Shown in pieces: positions 35,064 through 43,441 of a DNA stretch of 64,000 nucleotides. The position numbers and the translations under genes were made by a program. The stretch is from Variibacter gotjawalensis. GTDB lineage: Bacteria; Pseudomonadota; Alphaproteobacteria; Rhizobiales; Xanthobacteraceae. Under the pieces are notes generated by a model, which saw only the letters and a list, made by a program, of their open reading frames with translations, searched no databases and was not told the origin of the DNA. Position 1 is the stretch's first letter, and each line of letters opens with the position of its first letter. The stretch spans positions 2,061,501 through 2,125,500 of the forward strand of contig NZ_AP014946.1 in assembly GCF_002355335.1 (NCBI RefSeq). Direction: 5' to 3'.

Positions 35064-35445
35064 AAAGTTAGCCGAGCGCAAAACCGCTAGCCGACATTGG
35101 AGCTCGGAACTGAGAGCGGACGTTGCGTATGGCGTTTAAGAGCAGGTCAAAATCGGCGCCAATATCGCTATGAAGTTCAACTTTCAGGGTCGCAGGCGAG
35201 GGTGAATGCTGCACGACGCGTGGGTGCTCTGCTTCAGGAACACGCCGGCAAGCTACTGGGCCGATGAAGCATGGCAAAAAGACGTTGCCAATGCTGACGG
35301 ATTGAAGGTGTGACGATCGGTCATAATCTCGCCCGACGCACCATACTGCGCATAAACAAGGTTTGGATGTATTCCGCAAAACTGCTGGATCGTCTGGCGA
35401 TTACAAAATGCATTAGTAGTGCCGCCGCGGTGATAGCACCGAAAC
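35064..35445. other. Intergenic region, no gene seen
   Basis: About 380 bases between convergent small genes. A minus-strand frame (35379-35068) is open, but it has no start signal and its residues show no recognisable domain. Confidence 0.4.
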
Positions 35446-35937
35446 TCAGTGCTCGTTGACGGCAACGCCAAGCACGATCAGGCTCAACGTGCGGTTCGCT
35501 GTCTCGCGCAGGCGGCAGTAGCTCGCGCTGCCCGGGTATATCCCAGGCTCAATTCTGTCGAAGATTATGCAGAACCGATCGCGCGACGCAGCGAACGTTT
35601 TCTGCGAATCCGCAACAGCCTTGCTCATGTCTTTAGATGCGGCGGGTAGCACTTTCTTCAACGCCTCGCTCATCTTTACGGTCCAGATAGCAAGCTCCCG
35701 CTCCCCGCAAACCTTTTTCTGGGCGACATCGTCATTTTTGCCAGCCGCCTCTTTGAGGCACGGATGAGCAACAAGACCCACGCACTCACCTCCAAATCCT
35801 CCCGATTCTTCAGCACCCTTGAGGCATTTGTCGATAACGGCAACATCGGCGGGTGTCGGGGCTTGAGCTAAAGCCATTGACGCGAGCGGGAAGAGGTTAG
35901 CGGCGAGCATCGCTACAGCTAGTTTGAGCATTTTCAT
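35446..35937 (-). CDS. LprI-like (DUF1311) exported protein
   Basis: A 163-residue protein with a signal peptide (LKLAVAMLAANLFPLASMAL, cleavage near AQA). Four or more Cys and W/Y positions (DKCLKGAEESGGFGGECVG, HPCLKEA, KKVCGERELAIWTVKMSEAL) match the N-terminal domain of lysozyme-inhibitor LprI proteins (PF07007), which fold as helical bundles with disulphides. ATG 35937 is chosen because TGGAG lies seven bases upstream. It may protect the cell wall or act as a small periplasmic chaperone-like protein. Confidence 0.78.
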   Translation of the reverse strand: MKMLKLAVAMLAANLFPLASMALAQAPTPADVAVIDKCLKGAEESGGFGGECVGLVAHPCLKEAAGKNDDVAQKKVCGERELAIWTVKMSEALKKVLPAASKDMSKAVADSQKTFAASRDRFCIIFDRIEPGIYPGSASYCRLRETANRTLSLIVLGVAVNEH

Positions 35938-36276
35938 TTGAGACTCCATTCGGCGAAGAATGGATCACAATGCCAGATCGAGCAAACGCAATACGGATAG
36001 GGCGCCAGCAAACCGATGGCAATCCGACTAGCGTTCAGCGGGTCAATCGCGGGCGTTGGTTGGCTGGGCGCACGAAAGAGCAAACCCTGACACACAAGTT
36101 GGCAAGCAGTTGATAGGCATCCTTAGTGGTGCTCATAGCGACAGCGTTAGTAGAAACGCAAAGCTCAGCTTCTGTCCGAGGCAGCCGGTTGGTTGCAGCG
36201 TGCCACTTTTTATTCAGCACAAGGTGGTTCTCTTGCCGACGACTAACGTCTTTCGTGCTAGCGACGTCTTTCTGCC
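35938..36276. other. Intergenic region, no gene seen
   Basis: About 340 bases upstream of the LprI-like gene and downstream of the diguanylate cyclase/phosphodiesterase. Frames are short and lack start signals; no repeat or hairpin stands out. Confidence 0.4.
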
Positions 36277-38382
36277 TTACGCAGCGCCAGCCAACCGTGA
36301 CAACTGCGCTACGGAAATGTTAGCTGCCAACGCACTCTCTCTTGGTTCTGGCCTCCCGAGTAGATAGCCCTGCACTTCATCGCAGCCTTCATGTCGAAGA
36401 ATATCAAGCTGAGCGAGTGTCTCGACGCCTTCAGCGAGCACCGTGATGCCTAAGCTTTTGCCCAGCGCGAGTACCGCGTGCAGAATTGCTTTCGCAGCGG
36501 GTTCGCGATCGAGACCATGTGTAAAGGATCGATCGAGCTTGATCTTGCTGAAAGGGAATGTGCGCAGTGTTTGCATGGAAGAATAGCCTGTGCCGAAATC
36601 GTCGATCGCGATGGATACTCCAAGGGCATGGATTTGCCGAATAGTATGGAGCGCTCTGACCTTGTCTGCGATGAGCGCGGTTTCAGTAATTTCCAATTCC
36701 AGTCGGTTCGGCGGTAGACCTGTTTCGTAAAGAATCGAATGGACAGATTCGGCAAAGTCAGCGCGCGCAATCTGAACACCAGAAACATTCACGGCAATTT
36801 TGTCTCGGCCCCACTGCACTGCAGTTTTGCAGGCCGTCCGCAGAACCCAATCACCGATCTCGACAATCGCGCCGCTTTCCTCTGCTATTGGGATGAATAT
36901 GTCAGGCGGGATCAGGCCGCGCGTGCGGTGGGTCCAGCGGAGAAGCGCTTCGTAACCAGTAACTTCATCGGTCAATGCCGACGTTTGTACCTGGTAGTGC
37001 AACTTCAGCTCACCGCGAGCGATCGCATACTGCAAATCAGCGCGTATCGATTTGCGCTCTCGCGCGGCCTCATCCATCTCTTTTCGATAGAAGCAGGCCG
37101 TCACACCGGACCGGTTCTTCGCGCGATACATAGCGAGATCGGCATTTGATACCAGTTGCTCTGCGTCCAACCCATCTTGACCATACAGCGCGATCCCAAA
37201 TGCGCCACCGGTTGCAGCTTCGAAGCCGTCAAAAGCGAGCGGCTGATTCAATGCGGCGTTGAGTCGATCGACGAAGGCGTTCACTTCAGCGATTTCTTCG
37301 TAACGCGTTGTAGCAGCAAATTCGTCGCCACCTACGCGCGCGACAAACTCCCCGAGTCCGGTCAGGTCGGCGAACCGTTGACCGATGACTTGAAGTGTAT
37401 GGTCGCCGGCACCATGGCCACGCAAATCGTTCACCTCTTTGAAATTGTTCAGATCGATGACGATTACGGCAAGCCCATGAGCTTTCCTTTCGGCCAGGTT
37501 CAACTCAGCACTTAGATGGTCGCTGAAGTGGACCCGATTAGGCAGGCCGGTTAGAGCATCGTGAAGTGCCAACCGGCGCAGACGTCCAACGGTCTGCGCG
37601 CTAGCTCGATTGTCGATGAGGTAGCTCGCCACGCCTGTGCCGGCAACAATCAGCCCGACGCTAGCAACAGCCACAGCGACGGCGGTGAATGCTTCACGAT
37701 TGTTGCGGTTATCGAAGTCAGCCAGCGGCGTGACTTCGACGGCGGCCATTCCTGTGAAGTGCAGACTAACGATTGCGAACACGAACAGCGCAGCGGCGGC
37801 TAACTGCGCATATTGATTAGACAAGCGTTTGGCTTCGCGCATTGCCAGAGCCGAAAAGAGCGAAGCAAGTAGAATGGAGCATACAACGTAGTTATGATGC
37901 CATTCTACGACGCCCGTGACACGATAAGCTTGCATGCCCGTGTAATGCATGACCGAAACGCTGACGCCGAGAATGCACCCGCTCAGTTCGGGCGCGAAAC
38001 GCTGTCGGCTGAAAGCGCCGATGGAAAATCCCACGCCACACCCCACGATCGCAACGAGCAGCGAGAATGTCGTGTATATTGGGTCGAGGCTTACGGGTGC
38101 GTCGATGTTGTATCCCAGCATCGCAATGAAGTGCGTGCACCAAATCGAAGAGCCGGCTGCAACAGCGGTGAGAAACGTCCAACCGCATTTCTCTAAGCCG
38201 CTCCGCTCGCGCGCACGAGCGAAGAGCCCGAACGTGATGGCGCTACCTAAACAACACATGGAAGCAGCCAGTGCCACCAGCCAGAGATTATGCTGGGTTA
38301 CCAAGCACGAGATCACACGCAAAATAGCAGCCCCTGATGCGTTGAGCTGGCTCAACCACAACCCAGAGATATCTCCACACAT
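36277..38382 (-). CDS. MHYT-GGDEF-EAL cyclic-di-GMP signalling protein
   Basis: A 701-residue membrane protein. Residues 30-250 form a seven-helix MHYT sensor with the repeated motif CTHFIAML (near 82), VMHYTGM (near 144) and LHFTGMAA (near 207), proposed to bind copper and sense O2, CO or NO. A GGDEF domain (270-430) keeps the active signature RVGGDEFAA at 351-355. An EAL domain (440-690) keeps GYEALLRW, NVSGVQIA and the DDFGTGYSS loop. Both catalytic motifs look intact, so it could both make and break c-di-GMP. The start is ATG 38382; no strong Shine-Dalgarno. Monocistronic. Confidence 0.92.
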   Translation of the reverse strand: MCGDISGLWLSQLNASGAAILRVISCLVTQHNLWLVALAASMCCLGSAITFGLFARARERSGLEKCGWTFLTAVAAGSSIWCTHFIAMLGYNIDAPVSLDPIYTTFSLLVAIVGCGVGFSIGAFSRQRFAPELSGCILGVSVSVMHYTGMQAYRVTGVVEWHHNYVVCSILLASLFSALAMREAKRLSNQYAQLAAAALFVFAIVSLHFTGMAAVEVTPLADFDNRNNREAFTAVAVAVASVGLIVAGTGVASYLIDNRASAQTVGRLRRLALHDALTGLPNRVHFSDHLSAELNLAERKAHGLAVIVIDLNNFKEVNDLRGHGAGDHTLQVIGQRFADLTGLGEFVARVGGDEFAATTRYEEIAEVNAFVDRLNAALNQPLAFDGFEAATGGAFGIALYGQDGLDAEQLVSNADLAMYRAKNRSGVTACFYRKEMDEAARERKSIRADLQYAIARGELKLHYQVQTSALTDEVTGYEALLRWTHRTRGLIPPDIFIPIAEESGAIVEIGDWVLRTACKTAVQWGRDKIAVNVSGVQIARADFAESVHSILYETGLPPNRLELEITETALIADKVRALHTIRQIHALGVSIAIDDFGTGYSSMQTLRTFPFSKIKLDRSFTHGLDREPAAKAILHAVLALGKSLGITVLAEGVETLAQLDILRHEGCDEVQGYLLGRPEPRESALAANISVAQLSRLAGAA

Positions 38383-39070
38383 TTAAATGGTAGTTAATTG
38401 TTGTGGTATTATTTATATTATACTATTGGTGATCGAGCCAGTTCGGTCGACCTCAGTCAAGCGAGTGATGCGCGATCTCGAAGTAGCACAGTCATTTAGT
38501 GCGGGCTCGCTGGTTCGGAACCTACCGCGATTTTGAGCATATCGAGCTGTTACGTCGGTGCAACTCATCCCCTGCGTTGAGCCGACGTCAAGAAAGTCCT
38601 CGCAGCGGGTCCTCCCAGACGCTGCGAGGGCTTCTTATTTTGAGCTCATTACACTCAACGAATGCCGCCAGTAGGCAAGACGACTTCTTGACAGAGCTCG
38701 TCGCGAAAACTATCCGCATCGAAAAGCAGAGCTAGTCAAACAAGCTTGCGAAAGACTCAAAAGGGCGGTTCAGGGACAGTTTCGAGGATCTGTCTGGCCG
38801 CTGATTTGCCACCCGTCAGTTTTCCATCTCGACTTCAGCTTGCTTTCGCATGTTCTGCCGTGATGCATTAATTGGCAAAGCTAGCGGCTAGCCTCTCGTC
38901 TGAATCAGATTGCCATCTCCAAGCGTTCCCTGATGAGGCTTTTACCGTTTGTTGTGCATGCTAAGGCCGCCCGCAAAGGAGACCCGCAAAAGTTTCTTTT
39001 ATTATATTGACGCGAGTTATAATCGCTGCATCATTTGGACGATCGAAATGCTTTTGACGGATCCTTGCGA
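38383..39070. other. Intergenic region, AT-rich at left, with a possible small RNA
   Basis: About 690 bases. Bases 38383-38440 are AT-rich, probably the promoter region of the c-di-GMP gene. A two-hairpin structure with a terminator lies at 38552-38641 (listed separately). The rest (38740-39030) shows no gene. Confidence 0.5.
38552..38641 (+). ncRNA. Candidate small RNA ending in a strong terminator
   Basis: ACGTCGG (38552-38558) pairs with CCGACGT (38582-38588). Then CCTCGCAGCG (38598-38607) pairs perfectly with CGCTGCGAGG (38620-38629), followed by GCTTCTTATTTT. No upstream gene on this strand needs the terminator (the nearest gene is divergent), so it probably ends a short independent transcript. 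A 78-codon frame overlaps it but has no start signal. The 5' end is not located. Confidence 0.42.
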
Positions 39071-39292
39071 ATGACCGGCCGCTTGATCGAATTGACCGCC
39101 TGCCACCCGGATTCAATGCTGGCAGAAGCTGAGTCATGCGAGAGGTGCGCTGCTGTTTCGACTGAAGCGAGCGACAAGCAGTTATGGCTGGAATTGGCGG
39201 CGAGATGGCGACGGCTCGCTGAATATGTCAGGAGCCCCGATGCGGTGAACGTGCCGAAGCAGCGAGCCCAAAGCCGTCACTCTCTGCAATAA
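39071..39292 (+). CDS. Small helical Cys/Trp-motif protein (family copy 2)
   Basis: A 73-residue protein from ATG 39071; a later ATG at 39116 would leave just the module. LAEAESCERCAAVSTEASDK, then QLWLELAARWRRLAEYV, matches the repeated module of this window, here with a second Cys (CERC), as in copy 4 at 40550-40762. The basic tail PKQRAQSRHSLQ is unique. Function unknown. Confidence 0.68.
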   Translation: MTGRLIELTACHPDSMLAEAESCERCAAVSTEASDKQLWLELAARWRRLAEYVRSPDAVNVPKQRAQSRHSLQ

Positions 39293-39390
39293 GGTCCACG
39301 CCTGGAAGATATTGATATATTTCATCGCGAGGTTGAATTTGGACGAGTGTCAAAGCATGTTGGCGGAAGAGAATGGTCTGGGAGGGCCTC

Positions 39391-39564
39391 ATGCCGCTTC
39401 GGTCAAATGGCGACAACCGGGTTGCGACAATTGAGGAGTATCTCAGAGAAGCAGAGCGCTGTGATCACTTTGCGGCGCGCGCAAGCGAAGGCGAAGACCG
39501 AAGTTCTTGGAACGAACTTGCCGACCGATGGCGAGCGCTCGCCAGGCATCTGGAGCTTCAATGA
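39391..39564 (+). CDS. Small helical Cys/Trp-motif protein (family copy 3)
   Basis: A 57-residue protein with a strong GGGAGGG before ATG 39391. IEEYLREAERCDHFAARASE, then WNELADRWRALARHLEL, fits the module consensus, and IEEY matches the start of the PAS-fused copy (LIEEYRFEAERC). Its 3' end overlaps the convergent mini-gene at 39558 by seven bases. Confidence 0.72.
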   Translation: MPLRSNGDNRVATIEEYLREAERCDHFAARASEGEDRSSWNELADRWRALARHLELQ

Positions 39565-39728
39565 CGCTTTCGGGCCAGCAATAGCCACTCACCAGCGTCG
39601 CGAAGCAAGCGTGCTCGCTCCGCGACGTCCGCTAACTCGTCGGCACGCAGTATCAAAGCGCGCGCCGCCAACCTGCATTCATTGGCGTTGAGCTTGGACG
39701 CCTGGATTTCATCGTGACTCAATGTCAT
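39558..39728 (-). CDS. Mini-protein of a second, related helical type
   Basis: A 56-residue protein (ATG 39728; ATG 39743 possible). NANECRLAARALILRADELA, then ERARLLRDAGEWLLLARK, resembles the 55-residue protein at 40964 (AQCRDKARSAMAQA, ERLLREAAEWLKLA). Both share C-R-x-x-A and E-R-x-x-LLR-x-A-x-EW-L-x-LA. This is a distinct subfamily of the Cys/Trp helical hairpins around it. Function unknown. Confidence 0.6.
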   Translation of the reverse strand: MTLSHDEIQASKLNANECRLAARALILRADELADVAERARLLRDAGEWLLLARKRH

Positions 39729-40121
39729 TTCAATCTTCCGCATTTTCCATGGCGGGAGCACGATCGGCTCTCAGTCGCTGGCGCCACGTGGGTGATCGGC
39801 CAGAGATGAAGCTTCATATCATGATGCAAGCTTGAGTAATAGTACAACGGTGTTAGCAACTTTTCAAAGGGCATAAGATATTGATAAATCATTATTTAAC
39901 AGTAGGTAAGGACGCTTATAGATGTTGATGCGTCCCGGGCAGTCTGGCTGCCGATGCGGCTAGATGCTGGCGAGCGCACTCTTGACGGCGAAGATTCTGG
40001 ATTTCGCACTCGACATGATGCCATTCCGCATGCGGCTCACCGACGGCGCGCCGAACTTTTCTGACTCTCATGCCTTCATGGCGACGTTCATCGGTGAACA
40101 CGGTCCGGCATGAAGCTATCG
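39729..40121. other. Intergenic region, AT-rich segment
   Basis: About 390 bases. 39830-39915 is notably AT-rich (runs such as GATATTGATAAATCATTATT). A 51-codon minus-strand frame (40071-39916) with internal Cys is possible but unsupported. Otherwise nothing is seen. Confidence 0.4.
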
Positions 40122-40424
40122 TCAGGCCTTCACGGCGAAATCTTCGAGTTTGCGTCCCTTCTTGATCAACAGCGTGAGCCATCTCGGGCGCAGCCCGCGC
40201 CCGGTCCACTGTTCACCGTTGGGCCCACGAAATTTGATCGACAGTTTGGTGCCCTTTTTGACGCCGCGTTTGCGCCGGCCGGGTGAACCGCCGAGCGAGC
40301 GCTCGATCAATGTAAGCGCGGCTTCGTAAGCGGTGCGCTTTTTTTCCAAAGCCGCCTGAACGCTGCTGCGCAGCGCCAGCAGTTCGTCCTCTGACAAGCG
40401 CGATAAATAGAGTGGGGCGTGCAT
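40122..40424 (-). CDS. H-NS-family nucleoid protein
   Basis: A 100-residue protein. The N-terminal helical oligomerisation part is LSRLSEDELLALRSSVQAAL. A basic linker GRRKRGVKKG leads to the DNA-binding domain KFRGPNGEQWTGRGLRPRWL, the classic H-NS/MvaT-like signature (GPNGE-x-W-x-GRG-x-x-PRWL). Such proteins bind the minor groove of AT-rich DNA and silence foreign genes. It sits among AT-rich gaps and small accessory genes. Confidence 0.9.
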   Translation of the reverse strand: MHAPLYLSRLSEDELLALRSSVQAALEKKRTAYEAALTLIERSLGGSPGRRKRGVKKGTKLSIKFRGPNGEQWTGRGLRPRWLTLLIKKGRKLEDFAVKA

Positions 40425-40549
40425 CCTGCTGTCTTCGGCGGTGTTTTTCTAACGCTTGTTCGAAAAATGTCGAGCTGTCAATGCCGCGGAGAGCAGCACG
40501 CAACATCGAAGCGGGCAAAGCGTCGATCGGCCGCGCCGCGCAAAACCCG

Positions 40550-40762
40550 TCAGTGAAACGTTGCGTGTTTCGCCAGCAGGGTGCGCCCGCTCACGGCGGC
40601 GGCTCTGTTGTTGAGGCGATGCGCAGCTGCGCGCCAGCGCGAAGCTAGCGCGAGCCAAATCTCCTTGTCCTCGACGGCCGCCGAGAGCGCGGCGCAACGC
40701 TCGCACATTTCGGCTTCCGCGATGAATGCGTCGGCATCAATGGTGAAGGTCTGGCTGGCCAT
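40550..40762 (-). CDS. Small helical Cys/Trp-motif protein (family copy 4)
   Basis: A 70-residue protein; ATG 40762 has GGGAG upstream, while ATG 40780 has none. FIAEAEMCERCAALSAAVED, then KEIWLALASRWRAAAHRLN, matches the module, with the CERC doublet shared with copy 2. It lies between the H-NS-type gene and the 55-residue mini-gene. Function unknown. Confidence 0.7.
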   Translation of the reverse strand: MASQTFTIDADAFIAEAEMCERCAALSAAVEDKEIWLALASRWRAAAHRLNNRAAAVSGRTLLAKHATFH

Positions 40763-40963
40763 CCGGTGTTCTCCCGACATGCGTCGCGACTTTACGAGCT
40801 ACGCACGATGCGGGCGCCGCGTTTCAAAAGCCTGATATCCGAATGGCGGTTTCGCGGTTCCGCGTGTCCGTTTCCGGTATTCGCAAATGCAAGAGTTAAC
40901 CAAAGAAGTAACTAATCGACGATTTTTGAAATAAACTCGCGCTGATGCGCTTACAACGCCGCC

Positions 40964-41131
40964 ATGAATTGTCTCAACCGCAAAACAGACCCGGTGCCGA
41001 CGCCCGCGCAATGCCGGGACAAGGCGCGATCCGCGATGGCGCAGGCCGACAAAACAACCAATCTCCACGATCAGGAACGGCTGCTGCGTGAAGCAGCCGA
41101 ATGGCTCAAACTAGCAATGACCCGAGGCTGA
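40964..41131 (+). CDS. 55-residue helical mini-protein (second subfamily)
   Basis: ATG 40964 to TGA 41131, 55 residues: PTPAQCRDKARSAMAQADKT, then ERLLREAAEWLKLAMTRG. It shares C-R-x-x-A and ER-x-LLR-x-A-x-EWL-x-LA with the protein at 39558-39728, and is predicted as a helical hairpin. No obvious Shine-Dalgarno. The similarity to the other copy is the main support. Confidence 0.55.
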   Translation: MNCLNRKTDPVPTPAQCRDKARSAMAQADKTTNLHDQERLLREAAEWLKLAMTRG

Positions 41132-41182
41132 AAGAGGCGGGGGTGAAGGAGGCGCGTTGCCGATGCACGGCGTCGTTCGTGG

Positions 41183-42019
41183 TCAATTCGGCACATCGCG
41201 CGTGACGTCCTCGACATTGCTCACCAAAAACTCAACCTCGCCGTTGTCGTCCAAAATCGGGAAATTGAACGAGGTCCAATAGCGCTCCTGCCAGGTGCCG
41301 TCGCGCGCCCGAATGTCGTAGCGAAGCTTGTGCACCGACCGCGTCGTTTTCGTGAGCAGTGCGTCGTGAAACGAGGCTGCTAGCGCCGTCTTGCCGATGG
41401 CGTTCGGATCGCCCGGATTGTCCGGGAACATCCGGAAAATCTCCTGTCCTGTGATGGTCGGCAGATCCGTCATCGTCGATTTCAGAAAGGCATGGTTGGC
41501 GTCGAGGATGACGAAATCTGGCCGCAGCAGCAGATACGAATGCCGGCTGTTGAGCGCGACTTTTCCGAGGCGATTGCCGACATGCGTTTCGAACAGCAGA
41601 TAGTCGGCCGACAAAATATCGAACACGCGTCCGTTGCTGTCAGTGATCTCGACGACGACATCCAACCGGAGCGGCTCGCCGCTCTCCAGCCAGGTCGCGA
41701 CGACGCGTCTGACCGTGCACTTGGCCGCGGCGCGCACCTCGGCAAGGTTTGCATAGATGCGACCGTCGCGATCCGAAATGCGCGTGTCGCCAAAGATCAG
41801 ATGCGTGAACAGGAGTGTTCGGCTGATCGCATCCGCGCGGGATTGCTTGGCCGCCGCCTGTTCGATCGCGACCGCCATTGTGCGCCAGCGGCGCGCCAAG
41901 TCATGCCAAATTAAGGCATCTTCTGCGTCCGCGGCGCTGCGCGCATAAGCTTCGCAGCGCTCCGCTTCAAACCGATATTCCTCGATAAGACGCGCGCTAT
42001 CGCCAGTAGAATCGTTCAA
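41183..42019 (-). CDS. Cys/Trp helical module fused to DUF6894-like and PAS domains (family copy 5)
   Basis: A 278-residue protein starting at TTG 42019 behind GGGGGC. Residues 11-55 are the module (LIEEYRFEAERCEAYARSAA, then IWHDLARRWRTMAVAIEQ). Residues about 70-140 (LIFGDTRISDRDGRIYANLA, EITDSNGRVFDIL) resemble DUF6894. Residues about 150-275 form a PAS domain with a PAC tail (RHSYLLLRPDFVILDANHAF, then YDIRARDGTWQERYWTSFNF). No output domain follows. It may sense a ligand and act on a separate partner. The fusion suggests the free modules also work in signalling. Confidence 0.75.
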   Translation of the reverse strand: MNDSTGDSARLIEEYRFEAERCEAYARSAADAEDALIWHDLARRWRTMAVAIEQAAAKQSRADAISRTLLFTHLIFGDTRISDRDGRIYANLAEVRAAAKCTVRRVVATWLESGEPLRLDVVVEITDSNGRVFDILSADYLLFETHVGNRLGKVALNSRHSYLLLRPDFVILDANHAFLKSTMTDLPTITGQEIFRMFPDNPGDPNAIGKTALAASFHDALLTKTTRSVHKLRYDIRARDGTWQERYWTSFNFPILDDNGEVEFLVSNVEDVTRDVPN

Positions 42020-42781
42020 GTCGGCCCCCGATGGCCGGGGCGTAAGTCAATTTGGCCGCGTGTCCAATTTCTTTTTTTGCATAGCAGAAAACCGTAATAT
42101 TTGCCGCGTCTTATCCGGTGTTCAAAGTCGCTTGCCAGCGGTTTTAAATATGCATTCAACCCGTGCGGTAACCGGATGAGGTAACCCGACCGTCGGCTAC
42201 GCCAAAAAAGCGGCGACGGTCCGAAAGATATCCGGCAATTGGTGGACCGCGCACACAGGTTTCGCATTCTACCAACCGCGCGTTTCTGACCGTCGCGATG
42301 AGCGGCGCGCATCTTGGCCATCGGCATTCTAGATGAGCGCTTTCGGGATTGAGAATGCGGAACGCTGAACGAGCAATCGCGATTGATTTACACACGGCCT
42401 CGCCTTTGCGATCCAGGCTCGCCTGAATCGGCCCATAAGCGGACGCTAGGTGCGGCGAGTGTAGGCCGCCGGTTATCGGAGGCGGATCAAGGCGTTCGCG
42501 GTATCGATCGGCGAGTCAGCGGCGACTGGATATGTTCAGGATGCTAGTCGCTCCAACCCGAGCAAAGGATATCTTTCGACCGCGCCCTTCCAAAGGGCGC
42601 TGACGATGTCGTCTCGCTCCTTCGAGTTCGCAAAGCGGCACGCTTTGCATTGGCGACAATGCCTGGATCTATCAGCAGGCTGAAGCCGCAGTGTCGAACG
42701 TCCGAAAAGCGTGCGCGGATTAATTTGCGGACCTTACAGCAATGGGGTCTAAACGTTGGCCTTCGCGATTGGAGAGGCAGA
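42020..42781. other. Intergenic region, no gene seen
   Basis: About 760 bases. Frames at 42016-42327 and 42156-42395 (minus) and 42650-42781 (plus, upstream part of the next frame) lack start signals or protein-like motifs. It may hold the promoter of the PAS gene on its left side. Confidence 0.4.
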
Positions 42782-42961
42782 ATGACCGAGTTTCCACCCG
42801 AAGCGCCAAAGCATCACGAGATGCCCCAGATCGTGATGAGGGGGCTCCCCGGTGGTTTGCTCCAGCTTGAAATCAAAGGCGTTGTGCCAGTCGAGGTCGG
42901 CACACGGCTAATGCAAATACTGAGCGATTATCGCGATAGCGAACTGAACCCTACATCTTAG
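42782..42961 (+). CDS. Small hypothetical protein
   Basis: A 59-residue protein with GGAGAGG before ATG 42782. EMPQIVMRGLPGGLLQLEIK, then VVPVEVGTRLMQILSDYRDS, suggests a small beta-alpha fold. The open frame extends farther upstream, but only this part has a start signal. Unrecognised. Confidence 0.58.
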   Translation: MTEFPPEAPKHHEMPQIVMRGLPGGLLQLEIKGVVPVEVGTRLMQILSDYRDSELNPTS

Positions 42962-43441
42962 CCCACCTGTTGCGCTTCAGCTTTTCGACCTTGATTCTAA
43001 CGAAATGGAAGCCGCGCTCGCGTCGCGTCTCGGCAACGCTCCGGGGCTTCTTTGGCATCATAGACGATCAGGTGGGTCGCAATCTCCCTGCTGAAACCGA
43101 ATGGTCTAGGTCTTGCCGACCGACGGTCGCAGCGAAGCGAGTGCACGCAAGAACGGCTCGACAATACGATCGGGTAGGGGACTTAAGCCGTCTTTGGACA
43201 TCGTCAAATGTGGTGCGCGAATCCGTAATGTGTCCAGCCGCTAGCTTTTGTGCTGACGGCAGCCGCCATGCGCGAGTGCGCTCCGGAAAAACTTTTTCGC
43301 AGCGTAACACTAGGCAACGCCGCTCTCCCGCGCGTCGGTGAGTCCAGGCATTCTTCCGACTGCTAAGGACAAGGACGCGATCGCGATGGGGGTCGCGTAA
43401 AAGTATCCAAACGTAGCTTTAGCTATCTGACGGCGGCCGAA
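42962..43441. other. Intergenic region, no gene seen
   Basis: About 480 bases with short frames on both strands and no convincing start or domain. It lies downstream of the truncated SDR gene and may include debris from the deletion that joined it to a membrane-protein end. Confidence 0.4.

Noticed and set aside
39916-40071. Minus-strand 51-codon frame downstream of the H-NS-type gene
   Set aside because: Weak start signal and no similarity to the neighbouring small families; left as part of the gap.
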